27,151 nucleotides of DNA from a virus: IMG/VR virus record IMGVR_UViG_3300009503_000105, positions 1-27,151 of that record; one strand, given 5' to 3'. Of the stretch, positions 8,148 to 15,445 are shown in pieces. Under the pieces are notes generated by a model that saw only the letters and a program-made list of their open reading frames with translations, ran no database searches and was not told the origin of the DNA. The stretch's first letter is position 1, and each line of letters starts with the position of its first letter. The position numbers and the translations under genes were made by a program.

Positions 8148-8615
8148 TTATGTTGTTTCTATCATCATTCTTATCGTTTTTCTATATTCTTCTCCATAGG
8201 TGTTATATAAGAACTTTGCGACTCTTTCTAGCTCGGAAGTCCAGGCATTTATCTCTTTCTTTGTAATTAACGTCTCTGATAGAGAGACATACCATCTGAC
8301 CCCATTTCCGAGTTGAGTATCCAAGAGAGGTATTAGATTAGGTGTGTTATCCGCCAATACAATATTGTTTTTAGCTTCTATAGTGAATGAGCTTCCCCAT
8401 CCATATATTTTCCTTAAGATTTTGTGTACTAGACGTTCATCCCAGTATACATTATGTTCACCAACACTAGTTGTATTATTTTTGAATATATTTTTGGTTA
8501 TTCTCGCTATTTCTTCTGATTTTAAGTATATAATGTATTTTTCGTCATTCTTTACGATTTCAACATACAGTAATTCTTTGGGGGATCTTACTTCCTCTGT
8601 TGTTACTGTTGGCAT
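8148..8615 (-). CDS. Unknown protein, 155 aa, amidoligase operon
   Basis: No family is recognised. It has 155 residues with no signal peptide or membrane helix. The middle is strand-like (YIIYLKSEEIA, SSFTIEAKNNIVLA), and the C-terminus is a helix rich in charged residues. AAGGAGG lies 7 bases before the ATG. It ends 10 bases before the amidoligase start, so the two share a transcript, which makes it a candidate substrate or accessory for that enzyme pair. Confidence 0.6.
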   Translation of the reverse strand: MPTVTTEEVRSPKELLYVEIVKNDEKYIIYLKSEEIARITKNIFKNNTTSVGEHNVYWDERLVHKILRKIYGWGSSFTIEAKNNIVLADNTPNLIPLLDTQLGNGVRWYVSLSETLITKKEINAWTSELERVAKFLYNTYGEEYRKTIRMMIETT

Positions 8616-8637
8616 ATCTTACCTCCTTAAAAAATAC

Positions 8638-9036
8638 CTACTCCAATTGAACAATATTTGTTGCTATATCACTTACTTCTCTCAGCCTATCTTTTATGAT
8701 CTCAATTATACTTATATTTTCGGCATCCATGTTCTTTTTTATGTCATATATGATTTTTTTTACTCTGTTTTCCATCTCATCAAGATCAATATCACTTGGT
8801 AATTCTAATACCACTTCCATCTCATCATTTATTACATAATGATAACCATACGTAATTACGCCCTCACTACAAGAGGATATTTCTTCTCTAGTGATTATTC
8901 TGGCTGGATCTATATCTAATACATAACTAAGAAGTGCCCATCCCTCCGTAAACGTCCTAATAATACCATCGGGTAATACAAAAAATGGTATTCTGCTGTC
9001 CCCTCGATTGCTAATGCCCAAGATAAAATTCTTCAT
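8638..9036 (-). CDS. Unknown protein, 132 aa, amidoligase operon
   Basis: No family is recognised. I chose the ATG at 9036 because AAGGAGG lies five bases upstream of it, whereas the in-frame GTG two codons earlier directly abuts that site. The 132-residue product starts MKNFILGISNRGDSRIP and is acidic in its C-terminal half (SDIDLDEMENRVKK), which is helical. No membrane segment or catalytic motif is visible. It is cotranscribed with the downstream 155-residue protein. Confidence 0.6.
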   Translation of the reverse strand: MKNFILGISNRGDSRIPFFVLPDGIIRTFTEGWALLSYVLDIDPARIITREEISSCSEGVITYGYHYVINDEMEVVLELPSDIDLDEMENRVKKIIYDIKKNMDAENISIIEIIKDRLREVSDIATNIVQLE

Positions 9037-9097
9037 TTCCACCTCCTTGTGTTAAAAGATTACTATAGACGCCGGAGATGGAAAACTAGATAGAAAA

Positions 9098-9289
9098 CTA
9101 ATTTGAATTCTTTTTAGAATCGTTTTTGCGGTCTTCTTGAGACGAAAATATCGGTCCTAGTATATTCATCTTAGACAAGTATTGAGTGGCTTTCAATCCG
9201 ACATATGCCGTAGTAGCGGCCCCTAGAATTGCTCCAGCAATGAACAACCCTGTTGAAGAATTTGACGGCGGAACAAACTTCTTACCCAT
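9098..9289 (-). CDS. Small single-pass membrane protein, 63 aa
   Basis: The 63-residue product has a short polar N-terminus (MGKKFVPPSNSS), one Gly/Ala-rich hydrophobic helix at about residues 14-36 (GLFIAGAILGAATTAYVGL) and a charged Lys/Asp/Asn tail. One membrane helix is therefore likely. It is the first gene of the minus-strand block and lies next to a divergent promoter region. Size and layout would suit a holin- or antiholin-like or host-takeover protein, but no lysis genes are adjacent, so I leave the role open. Confidence 0.6.
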   Translation of the reverse strand: MGKKFVPPSNSSTGLFIAGAILGAATTAYVGLKATQYLSKMNILGPIFSSQEDRKNDSKKNSN

Positions 9290-9303
9290 CCTTCTTCCTT
9301 TCT

Positions 9304-9333
9304 CCGCACATAGGTGCGGTGTCTTGCCGCACC
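9304..9333. promoter_or_regulatory. Three-arm inverted repeat with two alternative hairpins
   Basis: CCGCAC (9304-9309), GGTGCGG (9313-9319) and CCGCACC (9327-9333) lie in a row. The middle arm can pair with either neighbour: 6 bp with a short loop on the left or 7 bp with a 7-base loop on the right. Mutually exclusive hairpins are typical of attenuators and of operators. The element lies in the leader expected for the minus-strand gene starting at 9289 and upstream of the plus-strand promoter at 9371. Confidence 0.5.
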
Positions 9334-9353
9334 CCAGGATGAGTACTATTAAT

Positions 9354-9371
9354 TTATAACATATTTTTTCT
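9354..9371 (-). promoter_or_regulatory. 18-bp repeated AT element, copy 1 (possible minus-strand phage promoter)
   Basis: On the minus strand this reads AGAAAAAATATGTTATAA, and it recurs exactly at 16960-16977. Both copies stand upstream of a minus-strand gene in the same orientation, here 64 bases before the membrane-protein start. The TTATAA end is -10-like. A promoter for the phage polymerase or sigma factor is one reading; chance similarity in AT-rich DNA is the alternative. Confidence 0.35.
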
Positions 9372-9399
9372 TGACATTATATCAATTTATTATTATTAT
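9371..9399 (+). promoter_or_regulatory. Sigma-70-type promoter for the sigma-factor operon
   Basis: A perfect -35 TTGACA (9371-9376) is followed by a 17-bp spacer and a -10-like TATTAT (9394-9399) within a TTA/TAT microsatellite. Downstream lie AAGGAGG (9409-9415) and the ATG at 9422. The near-consensus suggests early reading by the host polymerase. It drives a small protein and the phage sigma-like factor. Confidence 0.65.
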
Positions 9400-9421
9400 T
9401 ATTAAGAGAAGGAGGTTTACA

Positions 9422-9640
9422 ATGCCTAAGAATCGAATGTTTAGACCAAGGTATACAAAAGAATCAATGCAAAAGCTTGGACGAATTGTAGAAGTTATGG
9501 TCAATTACCGTAATAAAATTACTGACATCAAACTGAGTTCTCAGCCTGAAGCCCCCGAATTGTTGTTTAATAAATATGCTGACTTAGCAGCAATGAAGTC
9601 TTGTATCGCTGAAATAGAGGATATATTACAGGGAGAATGA
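9422..9640 (+). CDS. Small protein of 72 aa upstream of the sigma factor
   Basis: No family is recognised. The start at 9422 is fixed by AAGGAGG six bases upstream; the longer reading frame would begin inside the -35 box and is not credible. The 72-residue product has a basic N-terminus (MPKNRMFRPRYTKESMQK) and a helical C-terminal half ending ...EIEDILQGE. Its small size, strong ribosome binding site and first place behind a host-type promoter suggest an early protein made in quantity, possibly a sigma partner or a transcription regulator. That role is inferred only from position. Confidence 0.65.
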   Translation: MPKNRMFRPRYTKESMQKLGRIVEVMVNYRNKITDIKLSSQPEAPELLFNKYADLAAMKSCIAEIEDILQGE

Positions 9641-9643
9641 CAT

Positions 9644-10258
9644 ATGATTAAAGTCAATAAATCAGTCAATAGACAAGAAGAGAGGAAGTTACTTCTAGAA
9701 TACAAACTACACAATAATATAGAAGCCAGGAACAAACTTATCGAGGCCCATCAGAAGTTTATATACAATGAGGCTTTTAGATACTACAAGATGTATGTCG
9801 CCTACACTAATAACAGCTCTATCTATGAATTAGATGACTTTATAATGGAAGCCAATAGGGCCTTGATAAGAGCTATAGATGCCTTTGATATTAAGAGATC
9901 AACCAGACTGCTAACATACGCTGGACACTGGATTAAAGCTTATCTTTTTAAGATGGTTTATGGTGACGAGCACCAAGAAAACGATATTGATGTAGACACT
10001 GTAGAGGTAGAAGGTGAACCAGCGCTAGACCTTATTACTATTAAGATTAAGCTAAAAGAAGTCAGGAAAATACTTTCCCCGGTTGAATTCTTTGTTATTA
10101 GCAGTTTTATGGGGCTCACTGATATTAAGCCTTCTTGCCTACACCGTTACCTCTGCAGGAAGCAACAATGTGTATATTATATTAAGAGGAAGGCTAAACA
10201 GAAGATGCTCACAGTATTTACGCCTGCAGAATTATCTGCCCTTCTGTCGCTGTACTAA
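9644..10258 (+). CDS. Sigma-70-family-like phage sigma factor
   Basis: The 204-residue protein shows a region-2 layout: EARNKLIEAHQKFIYNEAFR (27-46) like region 2.1, DDFIMEANRALIRAIDAFD (64-82) like the 'DLIQEGNIGLIRAVEKFD' core-binding segment, and TRLLTYAGHWIKAYLFKMV (87-105) like regions 2.3-2.4, which melt and read the -10 element. Residues ~144-188 look like a region-4 helix-turn-helix with a basic end (KRKAKQKM) but are divergent. It is short for a primary sigma and resembles phage and alternative sigmas. GGGAG lies eight bases upstream of the ATG. The window also encodes RNA polymerase large-subunit parts, so it may redirect the phage enzyme, the host enzyme, or both. Its last 41 bases overlap the end of the opposing terminase gene. 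Confidence 0.8.
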   Translation: MIKVNKSVNRQEERKLLLEYKLHNNIEARNKLIEAHQKFIYNEAFRYYKMYVAYTNNSSIYELDDFIMEANRALIRAIDAFDIKRSTRLLTYAGHWIKAYLFKMVYGDEHQENDIDVDTVEVEGEPALDLITIKIKLKEVRKILSPVEFFVISSFMGLTDIKPSCLHRYLCRKQQCVYYIKRKAKQKMLTVFTPAELSALLSLY

Positions 10259-11855
10259 TCTCACCTAACAACGATAGCCCGTTTGGGAGCGAGTGATCAC
10301 CCGTTACCATCTTAATCCCTATCCACGCAAAGGCGACTGCGTGTAACAAGTCATCCATTTTTCCTTTCACTCTTTTCCATACTTTTCTCCCGCTCTCCTG
10401 GGTTTCAACATGCTCGTTTAATATCTCTTCTATGAGTTGGTTAGATTCTACCGGGAGGAATATTTTTTTCTGAAGGAGTTGGATCATTATGGCATCAAAT
10501 ATGGCTGTTTTGTTGGCTACATATTTATCACCAGAACGGGCCAGTATTTTATTTGGTGTGCCCCACTGAACCGGGGAAAAGACTATATTATTGGCTGCAC
10601 ATATTTTAAATAACTGTGTGTTCTGTACTAATCCTCCACCAGCATCGGCAAATACTACAGAGGGCTTAACTGTATTAATAACTCTTACAATTTCATCTAC
10701 ATCCTCTATCGGGTTGGAGGTTAGTTTTTTATAGTAAGCAATACCATATCCACTATTGTATGGTATCATTATTGCAATGGCTGTTTGTGATTGTATATCT
10801 TTATCAAGCTTGTGTGTATAATCGCTACCTCCCCAATCTATCCCCAGGGCTATGAAATTAGACTTAATAGATTCGAGCCCAGTATGGGGGATGATCTGCA
10901 ATGGGATAAGGTCTTTTCTTTCTATGATTCTGGTGCCTTTACCGTGAGATACTCCTAGGACTTCGTTATAGAATTTACTCTCGGTCCAGTCTTGCCTTTC
11001 CATCAGGTTGAGGATTTGTGTTTTCCACTTCTGCCTGTTGAGTTCTTCATTTTTGCTTATTACGATTGCCGTTCTGGCTATATGGAATCCCTTAATTACC
11101 CCTGATGGATTTAGAGGTATAAATTTACCTTCCAATGGGTTTAGTGGCCCGCCGCACTTAGTACAAATGGGACCATTTAGTCCTATAGTCTTAGTAGATA
11201 TAAACATGTTGTAGGTATTGCACTTATTGCACTTAACCATCCATTCGTGTTGTGTACTTTCACTCCATAATGATTCTATATCATTGTCAAGTGATTTTGG
11301 GGTGCCACAATAAACCATTTCATTCCGCAGAGCCTGGAAGGTACAAGCCTCTATAACTGGACCAACAGTTTTGACGTCTATATCCTGGATCTCATCCATA
11401 ACTATCCTATCAAATGTATATGACCTAACCCTGTCTGGATCATCCTGAGCATAACTAAATAGTACATATGCCTCATTGTCGAATAACTTGAAAAACACGT
11501 TATCAGTTCCAGCCTTATTACTGGGGGTATAGAAGTTAGGCCATAATAACTTAGACGACTTAAGCATGGACTTAAATTTGATGATAGAAAACGCCTTTGC
11601 CTGTGATTGTAAGGGTGTTAGATATAATTGATTATACTTTTCAAATTTGGCATCCAGAATCATAGCCATATTGATTGTCATGCTTTTACCGGTTTGCCTT
11701 CCCCATTTTATTAATATTGAAGGTGACCAATCCAGGTCTAGGAGATATTTACTATGTGGATAGAGATCAAATGATATTGAAGATTGTCTGTACTTCAGGA
11801 AGAGCTCAGCCTGTTCGCTGCGAGTTAGGTAAGCAACTTCTTTATTTCCGTCCAT
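10218..11855 (-). CDS. terL: Large terminase subunit (DNA packaging ATPase-nuclease)
   Basis: The 545-residue protein has the two-domain terminase layout. ATPase: Walker A WGRQTGKS (51-58) and Walker B IVMDE (151-155), with a YCGTP coupling-like motif (172-176). Nuclease: GIDWGGSD (338-345, metal-binding D340), VFADAGGG (401-408) and KMDDLLHAVAFAW (499-511), the acidic triad of the RNase H-like fold. Between them a zinc ribbon, C209-x2-C212 and C231-x2-C234, is inserted. It pumps DNA through the portal and cuts the concatemer. Portal lies 5 kb upstream on the same strand, an unusually wide separation. The ATG at 11855 sits 31 bases inside the previous small ORF with GGAG only two bases away, so the exact start is uncertain. 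The 3' end overlaps the sigma gene by 41 bases. Confidence 0.93.
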   Translation of the reverse strand: MDGNKEVAYLTRSEQAELFLKYRQSSISFDLYPHSKYLLDLDWSPSILIKWGRQTGKSMTINMAMILDAKFEKYNQLYLTPLQSQAKAFSIIKFKSMLKSSKLLWPNFYTPSNKAGTDNVFFKLFDNEAYVLFSYAQDDPDRVRSYTFDRIVMDEIQDIDVKTVGPVIEACTFQALRNEMVYCGTPKSLDNDIESLWSESTQHEWMVKCNKCNTYNMFISTKTIGLNGPICTKCGGPLNPLEGKFIPLNPSGVIKGFHIARTAIVISKNEELNRQKWKTQILNLMERQDWTESKFYNEVLGVSHGKGTRIIERKDLIPLQIIPHTGLESIKSNFIALGIDWGGSDYTHKLDKDIQSQTAIAIMIPYNSGYGIAYYKKLTSNPIEDVDEIVRVINTVKPSVVFADAGGGLVQNTQLFKICAANNIVFSPVQWGTPNKILARSGDKYVANKTAIFDAIMIQLLQKKIFLPVESNQLIEEILNEHVETQESGRKVWKRVKGKMDDLLHAVAFAWIGIKMVTGDHSLPNGLSLLGEISTATEGQIILQA

Positions 11856-12010
11856 AACTCCGAGTCTACTAAATTGCCCCTAAAAATGGGCTTTATTAGT
11901 TCTTTATATAGGTCAATCTCCCTAGGCGAAACCGGTTTCGCTTCCATATACTTCCTTAATATCTCTAAAGCTCTTGAATCATACCTATAAGGTAATCTAT
12001 AAAATCTCAT
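11825..12010 (-). CDS. Small ORF of 61 aa before terminase, carries palindrome copy 2
   Basis: The 61-residue basic product (MRFYRLPYRYDSRALEILRK then EAKPVSPREIDLYKE) has no recognised family. It is far too short for a typical small terminase, but position just upstream of terL makes that worth checking. The palindrome GCGAAACCGGTTTCGC encodes part of AKPVS in its middle. The start follows a run of ten G on the coding strand that could serve as a poor ribosome binding site. Its 3' end overlaps terL by 31 bases, suggesting translational coupling. Confidence 0.5.
   Translation of the reverse strand: MRFYRLPYRYDSRALEILRKYMEAKPVSPREIDLYKELIKPIFRGNLVDSELWTEIKKLLT
11926..11941. repeat. Dispersed 16-bp palindrome GCGAAACCGGTTTCGC, copy 2
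   Basis: This exact copy lies inside the 61-residue ORF, where its minus-strand reading is Ala-Lys-Pro-Val-Ser. It is 5299 bp from copy 1. Being inside a short gene just ahead of terL, it could act as a DNA site without harming a structured protein. Confidence 0.9.
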
Positions 12011-12016
12011 ATACTA

Positions 12017-12026
12017 CCCCCCCCCT
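12017..12026. repeat. Ten-base C/G homopolymer between genes
   Basis: Ten consecutive C on the plus strand (G on the coding strand) lie six bases upstream of the ATG at 12010. In AT-rich DNA this run is conspicuous. It could change length by slippage and thereby alter ribosome access, or it could be a sequencing artefact. Confidence 0.8.
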
Positions 12027-12032
12027 ATGTAA

Positions 12033-12947
12033 TTATGCTCTTATTGAGGTATAATTTATTAAATCTCCAATTCTTATGTTACTGAGATCAAGTATCTTTT
12101 CGGCTTCGGATATTACATCTGACAAAATATAATTTATTAGTAGCAGCCCTTTTCTAACAACTTTTATAGATGGGGCACTATTTGTTTCGAATACATATAC
12201 ATCGTCATCATCTGCAATACACAGGTCAACAGCACCAAAATCCAGTCCTACAGCATTTATTGCTTTCAAGGCTTCGATCTTTACCTCTTCGGGGACATCT
12301 CTGATTGGAATGAAGAGCCAGCCATTTGCATAATTTCTCGCATCCTTCGATGCGTCCCCTCCATATCTACTCGCAACAGCTGCAATTTCTTCTTCGGATG
12401 GCCGTTCGCCTTTAATTTTGATATCCACTTCCATTATTTTATTTTTATAAATAAAAACTCTGAATTCGTCTTTTATATTTATTTTTTCTATAAGCATTTC
12501 ATCAGGGGCCAACGATATAGACCTACCAGCCGGAATAAATTCCATATCATTGCCCCTCCTATGATTGAACTTTCTCTTATACATACCATTCCTTGCTTCA
12601 ATAGTAACATTCATATCTCTATCAGTATCATTTATGATAGTGCTAGGTATACTAACACTATTTTCTATAAATAATTTTCTCATTTTAACTTTATCTGCAG
12701 AGTTACTTATAGCGGTTGGGGAGTTTATATGATACACCCTACTAATTCTACCATTTCGCTCTCTAAACATTTGTTCAGAATCGGCTATGGGTATAGACGA
12801 CCCATATCTCAATAGCACTTCTATGTTATTGCGAGTCTCTTCATTTATATCGTCTTCATCAAATAATGGCACGACTAGCGGAGATATTTTGCTTAGAAAC
12901 ATAACTGTCTCTTTGCTAATCTTGTTTCCTAAAACGTAAATTTTCAT
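12033..12947 (-). CDS. ATP-grasp ligase (RimK/YheC-like carboxylate-amine ligase)
   Basis: The 304-residue protein has an N-terminal pre-ATP-grasp domain starting MKIYVLGNKI, with LLRYGSS at 45-51 and NSADKVKMRKLF (82-93), where the chain enters the ATP-grasp fold. EFRVFIYKNKIMEVDIKI (161-178) and GLDFGAVDLCI (234-244) with VFETNSAPS (252-260) supply the Asp, Glu and Asn that hold magnesium-ATP in RimK-like enzymes. Such enzymes activate a carboxylate as acyl phosphate and join it to an amine, often adding amino acids to a peptide or protein. AGGAGG is placed inside the end of the reverse transcriptase gene and the start overlaps that gene's stop (ATGA), so both are made together. The acceptor is unknown. 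Confidence 0.82.
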   Translation of the reverse strand: MKIYVLGNKISKETVMFLSKISPLVVPLFDEDDINEETRNNIEVLLRYGSSIPIADSEQMFRERNGRISRVYHINSPTAISNSADKVKMRKLFIENSVSIPSTIINDTDRDMNVTIEARNGMYKRKFNHRRGNDMEFIPAGRSISLAPDEMLIEKINIKDEFRVFIYKNKIMEVDIKIKGERPSEEEIAAVASRYGGDASKDARNYANGWLFIPIRDVPEEVKIEALKAINAVGLDFGAVDLCIADDDDVYVFETNSAPSIKVVRKGLLLINYILSDVISEAEKILDLSNIRIGDLINYTSIRA

Positions 12948-13774
12948 GTTGCCTCCTGTGCTGCTTTGTTTTTAATCATATTTTCATATGATAACAACCC
13001 AGCGATGTCTAAAGGAAGATTCTCATCATATCTATGATTAAACTTGATTGCTCTTATCAACCTTCTGGTTTCTTTAGGTAAATTTATCTTTTTATTGATA
13101 ACCAGACCACATACTATTTGTCTCTTATGGTCTGGCATCATTCTTATTTTCCTTTTATTGGGTTTCATTCTCATATGGTACAATATTTTCATCATATAAG
13201 ATATTACCTTTTGTAATTTCTCTCTATTATCACCAGACAGTATAATATCATCGGCATATCTCGTATAGTTCACATCCTTCTTTTGTGCAAATGTGGCCAC
13301 TTTCCAGTCAAAATTACCCATAAATATATTGGATAATATTGGAGAGGTGGCAAAGCCTGGTGGCAGAAATACCTTGCCGTTCTTTTCTCTAACAAAACAG
13401 GGTTCTATTTTTTCTATATAAGACATTATCTCCTCAAACGATATAAAATTATACTTTTTTGCAGTTATTTCGTATACGAATTTGTCGTATGTTATGTTCT
13501 CAAAAAAATTTTTGAGATCAACCTTGAAAACATATTTATGCCCTACATGGGGCTTAACCGCATCAACAATACTCTTGCCTTTAATGTATGCACAGGCCCA
13601 GGGCGATATAAGCTTACTAATTTTACTTTTATACAAAAAATCAAGCAAGGATTTAATCTTTGCCTTTAGTGATTCAGATGGGATATAAATAGTTCTATAT
13701 TTCCCACCCATTTTAATTTTGGTCTTTTTTACCTCCTCGTCTACATTGGTAAAATTAAATTTCCTGTCAGCCAT
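12944..13774 (-). CDS. Retron-like reverse transcriptase
   Basis: The 276-residue protein carries the RT palm and fingers: KYRTIYIPS (25-33), AYIKGKSIVDAVKPHVG (62-78), KVDLKNFF (84-91, catalytic D86), LPPGFATSPILSN (137-149), YTRYADDIILSG (170-181, catalytic D175/D176) and CGLVINKKINLP (222-233), followed by a LLSYENMI thumb-like segment. LPPGFATSP and GLVINKK resemble retron and related RTs, not diversity-generating RTs, which carry a different motif 4 ending in SQ. It is complete but has no extra domain. The gap to the upstream gene is four bases and the downstream gene overlaps by four, so there is no room for a normal adjacent msr-msd RNA. A GAG about ten bases upstream is a weak ribosome binding site. 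Activity and template are unknown. Confidence 0.9.
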   Translation of the reverse strand: MADRKFNFTNVDEEVKKTKIKMGGKYRTIYIPSESLKAKIKSLLDFLYKSKISKLISPWACAYIKGKSIVDAVKPHVGHKYVFKVDLKNFFENITYDKFVYEITAKKYNFISFEEIMSYIEKIEPCFVREKNGKVFLPPGFATSPILSNIFMGNFDWKVATFAQKKDVNYTRYADDIILSGDNREKLQKVISYMMKILYHMRMKPNKRKIRMMPDHKRQIVCGLVINKKINLPKETRRLIRAIKFNHRYDENLPLDIAGLLSYENMIKNKAAQEAT

Positions 13775-13778
13775 GTTT

Positions 13779-14465
13779 TTACTCGTTCCACTCCATTAAA
13801 TTTATAAATGGTGACTCCCCCATTTCCTTTACCTCCTCCCTTAATTTATCAGTACCCCAGAGTTCATCAGCTTTCTGAAAGTATATAAAATCCTTCATAG
13901 ACAATATCTTATAGATTTCTTCCCTCAAAGATGGAATATTATAACCTATCATATATAGTTGGGGTGGGTGAAACTTTGTAATATTTTCCCTTATTATCTT
14001 TTCTTTGTCTTCTATCCCATCCCACGTAAGCAACGAAAGACAATAATATTCACTCGCTCTGGGAGAATTGTCCCATAATTTATCGTATATGCTAATATAC
14101 TCAGAGCCATTCCAACCTTGTTCCAACACTATGTACCAAATATATTTGAAAATTTTATATTCAACATACAGGTCATAATAATATTGGGCTCCTTTGTCTC
14201 CTTTTGGGGGTAAATCTATATCTCTAATGATGGTAGCTTTGGATAGTTTGGCAAACCAGGGATAGTTTTGATATAGTTCCCCATCTAATACTTGCAAAGC
14301 CACATTAAAAGGAGCCCTAATCTCATGCTCACTAGGATTGTAGGCTATTACATCATATCTTATATCTAATTCCTTTTTTATGGATACCAATATATCCCCG
14401 GTAGTACCAAGAGAATCACCAAACCTATTTTTCCTGCTGTACCGTACTGGCCTGATGAATAGCAT
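13779..14465 (-). CDS. Unknown 228 aa protein upstream of the reverse transcriptase
   Basis: No family is recognised. The 228-residue product is rich in Tyr and Trp, with YNPSEHEIRAPFNVALQVLD then GELYQNYPWFAKL as its most distinctive stretch (about residues 42-74). It has no membrane helix or classical motif. No ribosome binding site is visible; the ATG is 41 bases inside the preceding gene, so translation is likely coupled to it. It ends four bases before the RT start. Conserved neighbourhood of this gene with RT plus ATP-grasp would make it a third component of the same system. Confidence 0.6.
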   Translation of the reverse strand: MLFIRPVRYSRKNRFGDSLGTTGDILVSIKKELDIRYDVIAYNPSEHEIRAPFNVALQVLDGELYQNYPWFAKLSKATIIRDIDLPPKGDKGAQYYYDLYVEYKIFKYIWYIVLEQGWNGSEYISIYDKLWDNSPRASEYYCLSLLTWDGIEDKEKIIRENITKFHPPQLYMIGYNIPSLREEIYKILSMKDFIYFQKADELWGTDKLREEVKEMGESPFINLMEWNE

Positions 14466-15420
14466 TTGTCAAGGACAATGAAGTTAATTTACAACCATAA
14501 TCTATTATAGTTGCCTTGTTATCCTTTATAATCAAGAATGGTTCAAATCTGGGAGTAATATTGCCGCTAGTGGCATCATAATATCTCTTTGCAACACTTT
14601 TATATTCTTTGCAATATACTGGCTTATATTCTGGCGGTGGAACAGCAGTATATGTCTTTGCCGTATTCTCTGCTCTCCTGGCCATTCTTTCGTCTAACCC
14701 AAGATAGTCTTTCATTATATCTCTAATATCTTCGAACAGAGCATTTATATCTATTCCGTTTTCGTCCAATAAATGCTCTTCTGCTGTAAGGGCTGCAAAT
14801 CTTAGTGTGTCAATAAATTCCATCTCATAAATATCTATTGCAATTGCTATTTCGTCTAGTAAAGTATCGACATCATTCTGTATGTTCCTTAGAATAGGTA
14901 CAAGTGCATCTATTGATTCTTTATATGTTAAGTCTGTCATGAAACTTACATTTATTATGCCTCTTAAACGCATATGGGAAATAACAGACAGCCCATCCGT
15001 AATGACATCCCCAACAACAGCTCTCTCCATAAAATCGCCGTTGGCTACTGTGAGATATTGCTTATATAATTCTTTTAGTTTATTTTCCTTCTCTATTAAA
15101 TCATCTAAGAATGATAAGACTACATATTTATTAAGGGTCTGATGTTCAATAACATATTGAGACGCCGAAATAAGCGTTCTACATATACTTTTATAAGCTT
15201 TTTTAATTTTCTTTTCCAATCGGATCACATCAATTGTTTTAACTCTGGCGAATTCATTGCTATTATTGTCCTTCTTATCGTCTTTTTTCTCATCCTTTTT
15301 CTCCAGCGGTTCTGATCCACAAGTAGGGCAGATTCCATTTACCAAGTCCTTGCCACATTTTGGACACTTGTCTGCATTGGGTATATCTACCCCGTATTTG
15401 ATCATTCCATTATCTCCCAT
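14425..15420 (-). CDS. Zinc-ribbon protein with long helical body, 331 aa
   Basis: An N-terminal zinc ribbon is clear: CPKCGKDLVNGICPTCG (about residues 19-35; two CxxC pairs). A Lys/Asp linker (EKKDEKKDDKKDNN) follows, then a mainly helical body to about residue 250. The C-terminus is strand-like (FEPFLIIKDNKATIIDYG). No catalytic motif is seen. AAAGGAGG precedes the ATG, the best start signal in this part of the cluster, so it may lead a translational unit with the unknown, RT and ATP-grasp genes that follow with 4-41 base overlaps or gaps. Zinc ribbons of this kind often bind nucleic acid or a partner protein; that is family inference. Confidence 0.65.
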   Translation of the reverse strand: MGDNGMIKYGVDIPNADKCPKCGKDLVNGICPTCGSEPLEKKDEKKDDKKDNNSNEFARVKTIDVIRLEKKIKKAYKSICRTLISASQYVIEHQTLNKYVVLSFLDDLIEKENKLKELYKQYLTVANGDFMERAVVGDVITDGLSVISHMRLRGIINVSFMTDLTYKESIDALVPILRNIQNDVDTLLDEIAIAIDIYEMEFIDTLRFAALTAEEHLLDENGIDINALFEDIRDIMKDYLGLDERMARRAENTAKTYTAVPPPEYKPVYCKEYKSVAKRYYDATSGNITPRFEPFLIIKDNKATIIDYGCKLTSLSLTNAIHQASTVQQEK

Positions 15421-15445
15421 ATTAGCCTCCTTTACTTAAATGTTT

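Noticed and set aside
8344-8802. Plus-strand reading frame of 152 residues opposite the two unknown genes
   Set aside because: It has low-complexity hydrophobic composition, no ribosome binding site and is antisense to two well-supported minus-strand genes.
9371-9421. Longer start for the 72-residue protein, from 9371
   Set aside because: The first codon would be the -35 TTGACA, there is no ribosome binding site ahead of it, and AAGGAGG points to the ATG at 9422.
12944-13774. Diversity-generating retroelement
   Set aside because: The RT has LPPGFATSP, not the SQ-containing motif 4 of DGR enzymes, and I see no adenine-substituted near-repeat pair between any fibre-like gene and a region near the RT.
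13775-13778. Retron msr-msd upstream of the RT
   Set aside because: Only four bases separate the RT start from the previous stop. No long inverted repeat with branching-G context is visible in the nearby gaps.
14529-14545. T-loop-like GGTTCAAATC
   Set aside because: It lies within a coding gene and has no matching acceptor, D or anticodon stems nearby.
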